Below are positions 26,650-35,190 of a DNA stretch of 64,000 nucleotides, piece by piece. How positions within the stretch are numbered: the stretch's first letter is position 1; the number at the start of each line of letters is the position of its first letter. The position numbers and the translations under genes were made by a program. This DNA comes from Rhodanobacter sp. C05 (lineage in GTDB: Bacteria; Pseudomonadota; Gammaproteobacteria; Xanthomonadales; Rhodanobacteraceae): assembly GCF_002001165.1 (NCBI RefSeq), contig NZ_MUNQ01000018.1:62001-126000 (forward strand), written 5' to 3'. A model generated the notes under the pieces. It worked only from the letters and a program-made list of their open reading frames with translations. It ran no database searches and had not been told where the DNA came from.

Positions 26650-26696
26650 TGATGCAACTAGCACCTGCCGAGAATTGGCAGGTGCTAGTTGCATCA
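26650..26696. terminator. Perfect 20-bp hairpin after the S9 peptidase gene
   Basis: TGATGCAACTAGCACCTGCC (26650-26669) pairs perfectly with 26677-26696 around a 7-base loop GAGAATT. It lies eight bases after the S9 stop and before the M14 start on the minus strand. There is no T-run, so it may act in RNA stability as well as termination. Confidence 0.65.
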
Positions 26697-26704
26697 GCAG
26701 TGAT

Positions 26705-28705
26705 TCAATGCGGGGCCGCGTTGCCACCACTGCTCTGGCTGGCTGCCGTTACACCAGGCCCGATGCTGGAGCCGACGAACTGCACCAGCGTCGTGTACAG
26801 CTCGGTCAGGTTGGCTTCGCTGTAGAAGCCGTGCATCTCGCCGGGCTTGTCCATCCACACGTGCGCGACATGGCGATTCAGCAGGGCATTGTGCAGATTG
26901 CTGCCCTGGATCGATGGCACGCGCGGATCCTCGCCACCAACGACCAGCATGACGCGGGCCTTGAGGTGATCGAGCTGGTTGATCGGCGAGCGTTGCGCCA
27001 GCACGTCCATGTCATTGCCGAGGACGCGCCGGAGATAATTCTCGCCGAAAGTGGATTGCGGGATATCGCCGCGCTTGTACATCAGCGCCAGATCGTAGAC
27101 GCCGACGTAGCCGATCGCACATTTGTACAGGTCAGGCTCCTTCACCGCGCCCTCGAGCGCCGCGTAACCGCCGTAGCTACCGCCAAAAATGCAGATGCGC
27201 TGTGGGTCGGCGATGCCCTGCGCGATCGCCCAGTGGGTGGCATCGGTGACGTCGTCCTGCATCTTGCCGCCCCATTCACCCCAGCCGGCATGTTCGAAGT
27301 TGTAGCCATAGCCGCCGGAACCGCGATAGTTCACCTGCAGCACGGCGTAGCCGCGGGTCGCCAGCACCTGCACGTAGGGATCGTATTCCCAGCTGTCGCT
27401 TATACCGTAGGGGCCGCCATGCACAAACACCACCGTCGGCAGGTGTTTGGCGTTCTCCTTGCCTGGTGGAAAACTGACATAACCGTGCAGGTCCAGACCG
27501 TCGCGTGCTGCAAATTCGAATGGCTGCTTGCCCGCCATCTGTTCCGGATTGATCCACGATTTGCGCGCCAGCAACGCGGTCAGCTTGTTGGCCTTGCGGT
27601 CGTAAAGATAGAACGTGCCTGGGTCGGCATCGGCTTCGGCCAGCACGATGCTGAGGCTGCCGTCGCGGGTAGCGGAAACGAACCGCACACTTTCGCCGGG
27701 CAGCTGTTTCATCAGTGCTATCAGGGCATTCGCGTCTGCCGACTGGCTGTTGAACAACGACAGGCCCGGGCGGCCATCCATGAAGCTCACGCCGATGATG
27801 TCGTCATCGGCCATTCCGTAGACGAAGCCGTCCTGCTCGACTTTCGGGTTGCTCCAGACAGTTGTCCAAGTCTTCTTTGCCGGATCCCAGCTGCACATGC
27901 CGAATCCATCGACCGCACCGCAGGCGAAGTACACCACACTGTCGTCGCGACTGAAGGCCAACGGGTAGGCCCGCTCGTCACCGGGTTTCGACATCAACTC
28001 CCAGCCATCGCCACTGAGCGAATGCGCGTACACCTTCACGTTGCCGTTGACGTCTCCACCGTAGGCAAAACGGACGTGTCCCTGGTGGTCGGCGACGAAA
28101 TCAACGTTGCGCATCGGCGCGGTAAGGATGCGTGCCAGGTTGCCGTCGCGCACGTCCATGCGGTAGGCAATCGGAAGGAATCCTTCCTTGCCGGCGGCAT
28201 CCCACGAGCTGACCGCGACCAGCACGTGAGTGGGGTCATCCGGAATCGAGGCGATGAACTCGCCGACGCCGCGATCGGCTGTTGCATGCTGGATGTGGGT
28301 ACCGGTGGTCATGCCATCGTTGCGGTAGCCGTACAGCAATTTCGGGTTGCCGCCATCGCCATCGACCCCGAACAGCTCACCGGTAGCCAATGGCGAGTCG
28401 TAGCCGCCCTGGCGTTCGCCTACCGTGTACACCACGCGCGTGGGCGAAGCCCACCAGAAGTCGACGAGGTCGTTGCCTTCGCGCGGGCTGATGACGTTGC
28501 CCTTCTTGTCGGCGAGGCGGATCAACGCCAATACGGTCTGGCCTTTGACAATCGCAGACGCCGCCAGATACTTCCCGTCGGGCGAGATCTTGACGTTCCT
28601 GTACTGGTCATGGCGCGCAAGATCGGCCAACGAGACTGACTGTGCGTGCAGAACGAAAGTACACAGCAACAACAATGCAACGATCCAGCGTCGCAAATCC
28701 ACCAT
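26705..28705 (-). CDS. Exported S9-family prolyl oligopeptidase / acylaminoacyl peptidase
   Basis: A 666-residue serine peptidase. Signal peptide to about residue 22 (VLHAQS), beta-propeller region (about 35-390) and alpha/beta-hydrolase domain with nucleophile GGSYGGYAA, an Asp in VGGEDPRV and the catalytic His in GEMHGFY. AGGGG lies nine bases before ATG 28705. Family members cleave short peptides, often next to Pro. It may work with the neighbouring M14 and M28 enzymes in peptide use. Confidence 0.9.
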   Translation of the reverse strand: MVDLRRWIVALLLLCTFVLHAQSVSLADLARHDQYRNVKISPDGKYLAASAIVKGQTVLALIRLADKKGNVISPREGNDLVDFWWASPTRVVYTVGERQGGYDSPLATGELFGVDGDGGNPKLLYGYRNDGMTTGTHIQHATADRGVGEFIASIPDDPTHVLVAVSSWDAAGKEGFLPIAYRMDVRDGNLARILTAPMRNVDFVADHQGHVRFAYGGDVNGNVKVYAHSLSGDGWELMSKPGDERAYPLAFSRDDSVVYFACGAVDGFGMCSWDPAKKTWTTVWSNPKVEQDGFVYGMADDDIIGVSFMDGRPGLSLFNSQSADANALIALMKQLPGESVRFVSATRDGSLSIVLAEADADPGTFYLYDRKANKLTALLARKSWINPEQMAGKQPFEFAARDGLDLHGYVSFPPGKENAKHLPTVVFVHGGPYGISDSWEYDPYVQVLATRGYAVLQVNYRGSGGYGYNFEHAGWGEWGGKMQDDVTDATHWAIAQGIADPQRICIFGGSYGGYAALEGAVKEPDLYKCAIGYVGVYDLALMYKRGDIPQSTFGENYLRRVLGNDMDVLAQRSPINQLDHLKARVMLVVGGEDPRVPSIQGSNLHNALLNRHVAHVWMDKPGEMHGFYSEANLTELYTTLVQFVGSSIGPGVTAASQSSGGNAAPH

Positions 28706-28804
28706 CTGAATTCCCCTGTAATGACGCGCGACCGCACCTCATGCGCGGCCGCATCCCCGGGGTATTTATAGCGAGCGCGGATGGCTGAGGCAATCAATCG
28801 GCAA

Positions 28805-28834
28805 AAAGGGCGGCCCTTGCCAAGGCCGCCCTTT
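28805..28834 (-). terminator. Rho-independent terminator of the M28 peptidase gene
   Basis: The stem AAAGGGCGGCC / GGCCGCCCTTT (11 bp, 8-base loop) is followed on the minus strand by TTTTTGCC. It lies 28 bases after the M28 stop and separates it from the S9 gene. Confidence 0.75.
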
Positions 28835-28861
28835 GCGGTGTTGCGACGTTGCTGCCCGCGG

Positions 28862-31165
28862 CTACTGGTTCAACAAGGCGGTCAGCTGGTCGAGTTGCGC
28901 GCGGTAGTGGTCGAGCACTTTCGCGGTGACCACGGTGTAGTGGTTGGCTTCGTCCCAGCGGCGCGCCTCGATCGCTTCGCGCACGCCGGGCACGGTCTTG
29001 ACGCCATAGCCGGTGAGCATGCCGGGTGCGTAGATGAAGTGCTTGAACCACGCACGGTCGGGCAGGCCGGCCGGATCGCTCAGGGCCTGTTCCATGCTGC
29101 CCATCTGCTGGTTCAGCTGCTGCTGTTGCGTGGCCGGCATATCGAAGCCGGTACTGGCGCGCTTGGCGTACGCAGCCTGATATGACTGCGCACTCTGCTT
29201 GAGCTGTTTTGCGGCTTGATCCAGCGGGGCCAGATCGATCGCGGGCATGTCGGATTCGCGCGCGGGTGGGGCGAGTGGCCGGGCCGGGTCGGCATCGAGC
29301 GCGAATGCGTGCATGTCGAGCAACTGGTGCTGCTGCTCGGTGGCCTTGCGGGTGTCGTCGACCAGCTTGTGCAATTCACCGACGTAGCGATCGAGCGTGC
29401 TGCTGAAATCGCCGAAGCGCATTGGTAATACATTGGCATCGGCAGTGCGCAGCACGATATGGCCGGCCACCTTGGACAGGGCCACGCCGTACTCGAAGGT
29501 GGGATCGCCGAAGCGCACGTAGTGGTCGAACGAGTCGTAGCGCGAGTGGTAGATGCCGCCGTCGTCGTCCTCGCCGCTGAAGCCGAGGTCGAGCGAGGCG
29601 ATGCCCAGGTGTTCCAGGAATGCGCTGTAGTCGGAGCCGGAACCCAGCGCCTCGATCGGTACGTCGCCACCTTCCGCGGCCAGCTTGGCGTTTGCCTTGG
29701 TCTCGGGCTTCGCGTCCTTGGCGTAGCCGTCGACCAGCATGCGCGCGCGCATGCGTTCACGCATGCTGGCGTGGGTTTCAGGATCGGTCACGCCTGCAGC
29801 GACCTGGTTGACCAGATGCTGCAGCGAATGGCTGCCACCGGCATCGAGGAAACCACGGCCGTTGGTATCCGAATTGAGATACAGCACGGCCTTCTTCTGC
29901 AGTTCGGCAGCGTGCGTTTCGGCCCATTCGGTCGAGCCGAGCAGGCCCGGTTCCTCGCCATCCCAGCTGGCATAGACCAGCGTGCGCTGTGGCCGCCAAC
30001 CCTGCTTGACCAGAGCGCCGATCGCCTTGGCCTCGGCCATCAGCGCGACGTTGCCGGCGAGTGGGTCCCACGCGCCGAACACCCAGCCATCGTGGTGATT
30101 GCCACGCACGATCCACTGGTCCGGTGCGGTGGAACCCTTGAGTACAGCGATCACGTCGTAGACCGGTTTCTGGCCCCAGTCCGACAGCACGGTGAGGTGC
30201 GCCTTGGCGGTGCCGGGGCCGACGTGATAGGTGAACGGCAGCGAGCCGCGCCAGCCGGACGGCGCCACCGGTCCGGTCAGCGACTGCAGCAGCGGCGTGG
30301 CATCGGCATAGGAAATCGGCAGCACCGGAATCTTCAGGATGGTCTTGGCATCCTTGATCGCCAGCCGCTTGGCGTCCGGGGTGGAACCGATGCCGGGCGT
30401 CAGCGGATCACCGGGATACAGCTGCATGTCGGCGACCGAGCCGCGCTGCACACCCTGCGCGGGACGCCAGCCGCCTTGCGGATAGACATCGCCCTGGGCA
30501 TAGCCATCGTCGCGCGGATCGGAATAGATCAGGCAGCCGACCGCGCCGTGTTCCTGTGCGAGCTTGGGTTTCAGGCCACGCCAGCCGCCGCCGTAGCGGG
30601 TGATGACGATCTTGCCGCGCACGTCGATGCCGCGACGCGCCAGCTCCTTGTAGTCGTCCGGCATGCCGTAGTTGGCATAGACCAGCTCGGCGGTGACGTC
30701 ACCGTCGCCGCCATAGACGTTGTATGGCGGCAGCGCGCCCTGCAGGTCCGAGGTGGCATCACCGGCGATAGCCGGCTCCTTCAGCACGGCGGTATAGGGG
30801 TGCGACCCCAGCAGCTCCAGCGCCACTTTTTTCGGCGTGGGGTAGAGCACGCTGAAGGTTTCGATGTGTGCATCCCAGCCCCATTCGTGGAACTTCGCCA
30901 GCATGAACTCGGCGTTGGCCTTGTCGTGCGGTGACCCCACCTGGTTGGGTTCGGACGACATCTGCTTGAGCCAGCTGCGCTGGTCGGCGGGATCTAGCTG
31001 CGCATCGAAGCGCTGCTCCAGGCTTTGCTGGGCGGCGGCATTGGCGGGACTGAAACCGAGCATGGCGCCGTCATCGCGGTGGGCCTGGTCAGCGGTGGCG
31101 GCGGCCATGCAGGTAGCCAGCACGCCGGCCAGTGCCAGCAGCGGGCGTAGCTTCGATCGGGTCAT
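28862..31165 (-). CDS. Exported M28-family glutamate carboxypeptidase II-like peptidase
   Basis: A 767-residue secreted zinc peptidase with the three-domain plan of glutamate carboxypeptidase II/PSMA: PA-like insert (about 130-310, with VYANYG and GKIVITRYGG), M28 catalytic domain (GNHHDGWVFGAWDPLAGNV, ASWDGEEPGLLGS, with zinc and catalytic residues) and a C-terminal TFR-dimer-like helical region. Signal peptide ends near residue 24 (AAATA). GGAGA precedes ATG 31165. Cleavage of C-terminal acidic residues is known for the family but not shown here. Confidence 0.9.
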   Translation of the reverse strand: MTRSKLRPLLALAGVLATCMAAATADQAHRDDGAMLGFSPANAAAQQSLEQRFDAQLDPADQRSWLKQMSSEPNQVGSPHDKANAEFMLAKFHEWGWDAHIETFSVLYPTPKKVALELLGSHPYTAVLKEPAIAGDATSDLQGALPPYNVYGGDGDVTAELVYANYGMPDDYKELARRGIDVRGKIVITRYGGGWRGLKPKLAQEHGAVGCLIYSDPRDDGYAQGDVYPQGGWRPAQGVQRGSVADMQLYPGDPLTPGIGSTPDAKRLAIKDAKTILKIPVLPISYADATPLLQSLTGPVAPSGWRGSLPFTYHVGPGTAKAHLTVLSDWGQKPVYDVIAVLKGSTAPDQWIVRGNHHDGWVFGAWDPLAGNVALMAEAKAIGALVKQGWRPQRTLVYASWDGEEPGLLGSTEWAETHAAELQKKAVLYLNSDTNGRGFLDAGGSHSLQHLVNQVAAGVTDPETHASMRERMRARMLVDGYAKDAKPETKANAKLAAEGGDVPIEALGSGSDYSAFLEHLGIASLDLGFSGEDDDGGIYHSRYDSFDHYVRFGDPTFEYGVALSKVAGHIVLRTADANVLPMRFGDFSSTLDRYVGELHKLVDDTRKATEQQHQLLDMHAFALDADPARPLAPPARESDMPAIDLAPLDQAAKQLKQSAQSYQAAYAKRASTGFDMPATQQQQLNQQMGSMEQALSDPAGLPDRAWFKHFIYAPGMLTGYGVKTVPGVREAIEARRWDEANHYTVVTAKVLDHYRAQLDQLTALLNQ

Positions 31166-31368
31166 CGGTATCACTCTCCATCGGTTGATCATTGGGCGGA
31201 TGGCAGCGGAGGGTCGGTTCAGACGTCCATTCGCCATGGTGGCGTCCGCTTGGTTATACGCGCACGCGACGAAGCCTGCCTGGGACAGTAGTCATGCCAA
31301 TGGCACGCCTGAGCCCTGGCCAGTCTGGATCGGGCAGAAGCGCGCGGACTCGCCGGGCTCGTGGCAGC

Positions 31369-32763
31369 TCAGGTTTTTGGCGATGCCTGAGGTGGGTCGG
31401 GGTGGTTGGATGGCGCGGCTTGATTTCCGTCCGGTACGGAAATTTCCTGACGGAACAGCTCGTGGCCGTCTTGATCGCTGTAGGTCAGTCTGTATTTGCC
31501 CGGCCGCAGATAAAGGTCACTGGCGGGCTCGCCTTGATGGAAACGAATACGATCATCAGCCACAGCATTCAGCGGTACGGGATCGAGCGCTATGAGATCA
31601 GCCGGAATCGCATCATCACCTTCGTCGGCATAGCGAGCCTCCACCAGGCATGGGTATGAACGTCCACAGCGGTCGCCGCTGACGAAATAGGGCACCCGCA
31701 GGCCGTCGAGACTGAGCCATGTAGGACGTCCATGCTGCATTTCCTGTGGCGGAAAGAACACGCTGACATCATATCCTTGACGCAACGACCAGGGCTTGCC
31801 GGTTTTGTCCATGAACACGATGGGCAGGTTCGGCTTCAGCTCTCGCGTGACCGCGGTGTAATAAGGGTGGTCATCGTCGCCAGACTGATGCGGATACAGC
31901 ATGGTCTGTTCCACGGTAAGTGGATCGATGCCGGAAAGTTTGTGCAAATGCTCGGCCATGGAAGAGCCGCCGAGATAGACACCAGATTCCTGGATATGCG
32001 CATAACCGGCATCGACCACCAGCCGCGCGTTCGGATCCTGTTTGAACACCTGCTTGTAGATGTTGCGCGCCTGCTCGGCTTCGCGGGCGTCACCGGTGGC
32101 GTTGGAGAGTGCCTCGTAGGCGATCACCTTGAAACCGAGTTTCAGGGCGGTGCGCACCATTTCGGCGCAGATCGGCTCTTCGGTGTAGAAGCCGCTGTCC
32201 TTGATCGGATAGCCACGCGCCTGCAGGCCGGTATCGGTCTGGTAAAGCGTTTCGGCGGCGAAATAGTTGAAGCCCTCCGCGCGCAGCTTGCCGAGCAACT
32301 GCACGGTCAGCGTGCGGGTGAGCGGTATGTTGTGCGCCTCGTTGAAGAATATGGCACGGTAGTTCCTGGCCAATCCGGGAATGACATCCAGCGCCGGCTG
32401 CGCGGTGTAGTCGGGGTTGTCCAGCGGCGACGGGCGATCGTCCCGCAACGCCGACTGCCTGATCGAGAAGCTGGTGGCCGCATCCGGATAGTCGCCGATG
32501 AAAGTCTGGTACCAGCTCAGGTACTGGCCGAAGATGACGTGGAAGGCGGGGTCCTTGTTGCCGTTATAGGCGTAGCGCATCACCTGGTACTGGCCCAGCA
32601 GGCTTTTGCGCTTGTTGGCGTCCTGCATGATCTGCTCGGACTTGCTGGAGGCTTCGACCTGGCGAGCTTGCCATTGCGAGACTGATTGTGCATGACCGGG
32701 CATGACGGTGCAGGACAGCAGCAAGGCACAACCCAGCGGAATTCCTTGACGAAGCGATGGCAT
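31369..32763 (-). CDS. Exported ChaN/EreA-like (Tiki-superfamily) protein
   Basis: A 464-residue exported protein. Signal peptide to about residue 25 (MPGHAQS). The central region has NYRAIFFNEAHNIPLTRTL, then FNYFAAETL, a Glu-Glu in FYTEEPICAEMV and a His in VDAGYAHIQESGVYL. This spacing of acidic and His residues resembles the erythromycin esterase/ChaN superfamily of metal-dependent hydrolases and heme-binding proteins. AGGAG lies six bases before ATG 32763. The exact function is not known. It begins the four-gene minus-strand series of exported proteins. Confidence 0.6.
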   Translation of the reverse strand: MPSLRQGIPLGCALLLSCTVMPGHAQSVSQWQARQVEASSKSEQIMQDANKRKSLLGQYQVMRYAYNGNKDPAFHVIFGQYLSWYQTFIGDYPDAATSFSIRQSALRDDRPSPLDNPDYTAQPALDVIPGLARNYRAIFFNEAHNIPLTRTLTVQLLGKLRAEGFNYFAAETLYQTDTGLQARGYPIKDSGFYTEEPICAEMVRTALKLGFKVIAYEALSNATGDAREAEQARNIYKQVFKQDPNARLVVDAGYAHIQESGVYLGGSSMAEHLHKLSGIDPLTVEQTMLYPHQSGDDDHPYYTAVTRELKPNLPIVFMDKTGKPWSLRQGYDVSVFFPPQEMQHGRPTWLSLDGLRVPYFVSGDRCGRSYPCLVEARYADEGDDAIPADLIALDPVPLNAVADDRIRFHQGEPASDLYLRPGKYRLTYSDQDGHELFRQEISVPDGNQAAPSNHPDPPQASPKT

Positions 32764-32956
32764 GGATGCTCCTGTCTTCATGGGTAGGCAAGGTGATGAT
32801 GCCAGTTTTACCAGTGTCCGCGGGCGCTGTCGCGTGACGGCCGACATAGGTTTGTTCGAAGACGAAGCGTTTGGGCCGCGTATGCCAAGCGGCACAGGGC
32901 CGGCAGGGCCATTCGGGAGCACAATCCGGTTTCCCTTGCCGATGAAGGAGTACGTC

Positions 32957-33730
32957 ATGCGTCCGACTGCCCTTGCCTTGCTGCTCGCCCTTTCGCTTCC
33001 TGCAACGACCATGATCCAGGCTGCACCCGCCAGTGATGGGCCAATCCCCGCCGCGGTGACCAAGGCGCTCGCCGATCCGGCGCGACAGGCCGATGCCGCC
33101 GACGATGCGCGCCGCAAGCTTGCCGAAGTGATGACATTCGCTGAGGTCAAGCCCGGCCAGCGCGTGCTTGAACTGGTGCCTGGCAGCGGTTACTGGACGC
33201 GCGCGTTCAGCGCCATCGTGGGGACGCACGGCCATGTCTATACGGTATGGCCGGACGAGATGGGGAAATATTCCGCCAAGAGCTTTGCGAACTGGCAGAA
33301 CCTGGTTGCCACACCGCACTACGCCAACGTCAGTCTGCTGAAACAGCCGGCCGCCCAGCTGAGTGCGCCACAGCCGGTGGATCTGGTGTTCACCGCGCAG
33401 AACTACCACGACTACCATGATTCATTCATGGGCCCGGTCGACATGGTGAAGTTCGACAAGGAGGTTTACGCAGCGCTCAAGCCGGGTGGCCTGTTCGTGG
33501 TCATCGATCATGTGGCTCCGGCCGGCTCGGGCATTGCCGATACCGACACCTTGCACCGCATCGATCCGGCGGTGGTGAAGCAGGAAGTGGAGGCGGCCGG
33601 TTTCGTGTTCGATGGCGAGAGTCAGGCACTGCACAACCCGGCCGATACGCACGACAAGAAAGTGTTTGACCCGTCGATACGCGGTCATACCGACCAGTTC
33701 ATCTACCGCTTCCGCAAGCCCGCGAAATAG
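32957..33730 (+). CDS. Predicted periplasmic SAM-dependent methyltransferase
   Basis: A 257-residue class I methyltransferase-like protein with a clear signal peptide (to about residue 23, IQAAPA). Motif I is VLELVPGSGYWTRAF, with Val-Pro in place of Gly-x; later LVFTAQNYHDYH and LKPGGLFVVIDH. A SAM enzyme outside the cytoplasm is hard to explain, but the family is widespread in proteobacteria. AAGGAG precedes ATG 32957 at six bases. The true ligand may not be SAM. Confidence 0.8.
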   Translation: MRPTALALLLALSLPATTMIQAAPASDGPIPAAVTKALADPARQADAADDARRKLAEVMTFAEVKPGQRVLELVPGSGYWTRAFSAIVGTHGHVYTVWPDEMGKYSAKSFANWQNLVATPHYANVSLLKQPAAQLSAPQPVDLVFTAQNYHDYHDSFMGPVDMVKFDKEVYAALKPGGLFVVIDHVAPAGSGIADTDTLHRIDPAVVKQEVEAAGFVFDGESQALHNPADTHDKKVFDPSIRGHTDQFIYRFRKPAK

Positions 33731-33735
33731 GCTGG

Positions 33736-33969
33736 ATGGCGTCGATGCAGTTGCCGTGCGGCATGGCGCCTGTGCCCATGCCGCAGTGGCTGGCGCCGGT
33801 GCGGGATGAAGCCGGCGACCCGGCTGACCCGCCGCCGCAGCGCCCATCCGAACCGGACGCTGCCGACTGTTGCGGTGAGGGCTGCGCGCGTTGCGTGTTC
33901 GATGTCTACGAAGAGGCACTGCTGCGCTACGAGGCCGAGCTGGCCGCATGGCGTGCCCGCCAGTCGTGA
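33736..33969 (+). CDS. Oxidoreductase-like N-terminal domain protein
   Basis: A 77-residue protein with the PF09791-type pattern: Pro-rich start, then DCCGEGCARCVFDVYEEALLRYEAELAAW. Four conserved Cys and a VYEEALxxYE helix are the family hallmark; in eukaryotes the domain occurs in a mitochondrial protein of poorly known role. It follows the methyltransferase after five bases and may be cotranscribed. The exact start among several Met is uncertain. Confidence 0.75.
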   Translation: MASMQLPCGMAPVPMPQWLAPVRDEAGDPADPPPQRPSEPDAADCCGEGCARCVFDVYEEALLRYEAELAAWRARQS

Positions 33970-34011
33970 ACCCGCGATCACGTCATCGCAGTCGTCCTTC
34001 AGGGAGGAGCC

Positions 34012-34782
34012 ATGTGGCTTGCCGTTACCCGTGAGGTCAGCCCGATGCTTGCGGGCTGCGAGTTGTCCTTTGTACCGCGTGTCGCGATCGACGCGGCGCG
34101 CGCAGCGGAGCAGCACCACGATTACCAGTACGCGCTGGAATCGCTCGGTTGCCGGCTGCTGAGCTTGCCGGCAGAGGCTGATCTGCCCGATTCGGTCTTT
34201 GTCGAGGACGTGGCGATCGTGCTGGACGAGATTGCGATCCTGACCCGACCTGGCGCCTTGTCACGCCGTGCCGAGGTGGCGAGTGTTGCCGATGTGCTGC
34301 GTCGTTACCGGACGGTAGCGGCGATCGAAGCTCCGGGCACGCTCGACGGCGGCGATGTGTTGCGACTTGGCCGCACACTCTACGTGGGCGAATCCGCGCG
34401 CAGCAATGCTGCTGGCATCGCGCGACTGCGCGAGTTGCTGGCGGGACATGGCTATACCGTGCAGGGCGTGCCGACCCGCGGCTGCCTGCATCTGAAATCC
34501 GCCGTGACCCAGCTCGACGACGACAGCCTGCTGCTGCAGCCGGAATGGGTGGATCGCGGACAATTCCCCGGCTTTCGCATCATCGAGGTCGATCCCGATG
34601 AGCCTCACGCTGCCAACGTGCTGCGCATCGGCGACGCGCTGGTGATGCCAGCCAGTTTCCCGCGCACGCGGCAGCGTTTGCTCGACGCGGGGTTTCACGT
34701 GACCGCCGTCGACGTTTCCGAATTGCAGAAGGCCGAAGGTGCGGTGACCTGCTGCAGTCTGGTATTTCGCGCGGACGAGTGA
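34012..34782 (+). CDS. Dimethylarginine dimethylaminohydrolase-like amidinotransferase-fold enzyme
   Basis: A 256-residue protein of the guanidino-modifying superfamily. It has DSVFVEDVAIV near the start, TLDGGDVL in the middle, a catalytic His in LHLKSA (residue 160) and a catalytic Cys in AVTCCSL (247 or 248). This is the DDAH triad, so it likely hydrolyses N-methylated arginine to citrulline and methylamines. GGAGG precedes ATG 34012. It could also be a related arginine deiminase. Confidence 0.85.
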   Translation: MWLAVTREVSPMLAGCELSFVPRVAIDAARAAEQHHDYQYALESLGCRLLSLPAEADLPDSVFVEDVAIVLDEIAILTRPGALSRRAEVASVADVLRRYRTVAAIEAPGTLDGGDVLRLGRTLYVGESARSNAAGIARLRELLAGHGYTVQGVPTRGCLHLKSAVTQLDDDSLLLQPEWVDRGQFPGFRIIEVDPDEPHAANVLRIGDALVMPASFPRTRQRLLDAGFHVTAVDVSELQKAEGAVTCCSLVFRADE

Positions 34783-35190
34783 GTCGACGAAGATTCGTTG
34801 CTGCCTGGGCCACCCGCACGGTGCGCGATGCGATACACCCCGCCGGCACGCGCCATTTCATCCTGAAGGCCCCAGCCATGGCGGTGTCGGCATGCCTGCA
34901 CTCCGGCTTCCTGCCGAGCGGGCCGCTGCTGGTCAGTGATACCGATCTGGTTGTCCAGCCGATGCATCTCGATCTGCCGTAAGTTGGATCGGTGGTCGGG
35001 TGCGCAGCCATTCGGCGCGCGCCGAAGGTTCGGTCCGAGTTCGGGCGAGCCGGGACATTGCGGTTGAGGTTGCGTGTGATGCACTCGGCACTGCCACGGT
35101 ATCTACGAATTTTGGTCATACCACTGCAAGCATTCGTCGCCTATAAACACGCCCGGGGGAAATTCTTAACGAACGCTTAGGGATCTAGCG
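34783..35190. other. Intergenic region with no convincing gene
   Basis: About 400 bases. A 67-codon frame from GTG 34779 to 34982 overlaps the DDAH stop, but it has no recognisable domain or typical composition, and I do not call it. The stretch near 35140-35170 is AT-richer and probably carries the promoter of the next gene. Confidence 0.5.

Noticed and set aside
29459-30934. Plus-strand open frame of 491 codons opposite the M28 peptidase
   Set aside because: Shadow frame; the minus strand encodes a complete GCPII-like enzyme with signal peptide.
34779-34982. 67-codon frame from a GTG overlapping the DDAH stop
   Set aside because: No ribosome site of its own, no domain and no coding-like composition that I can see.
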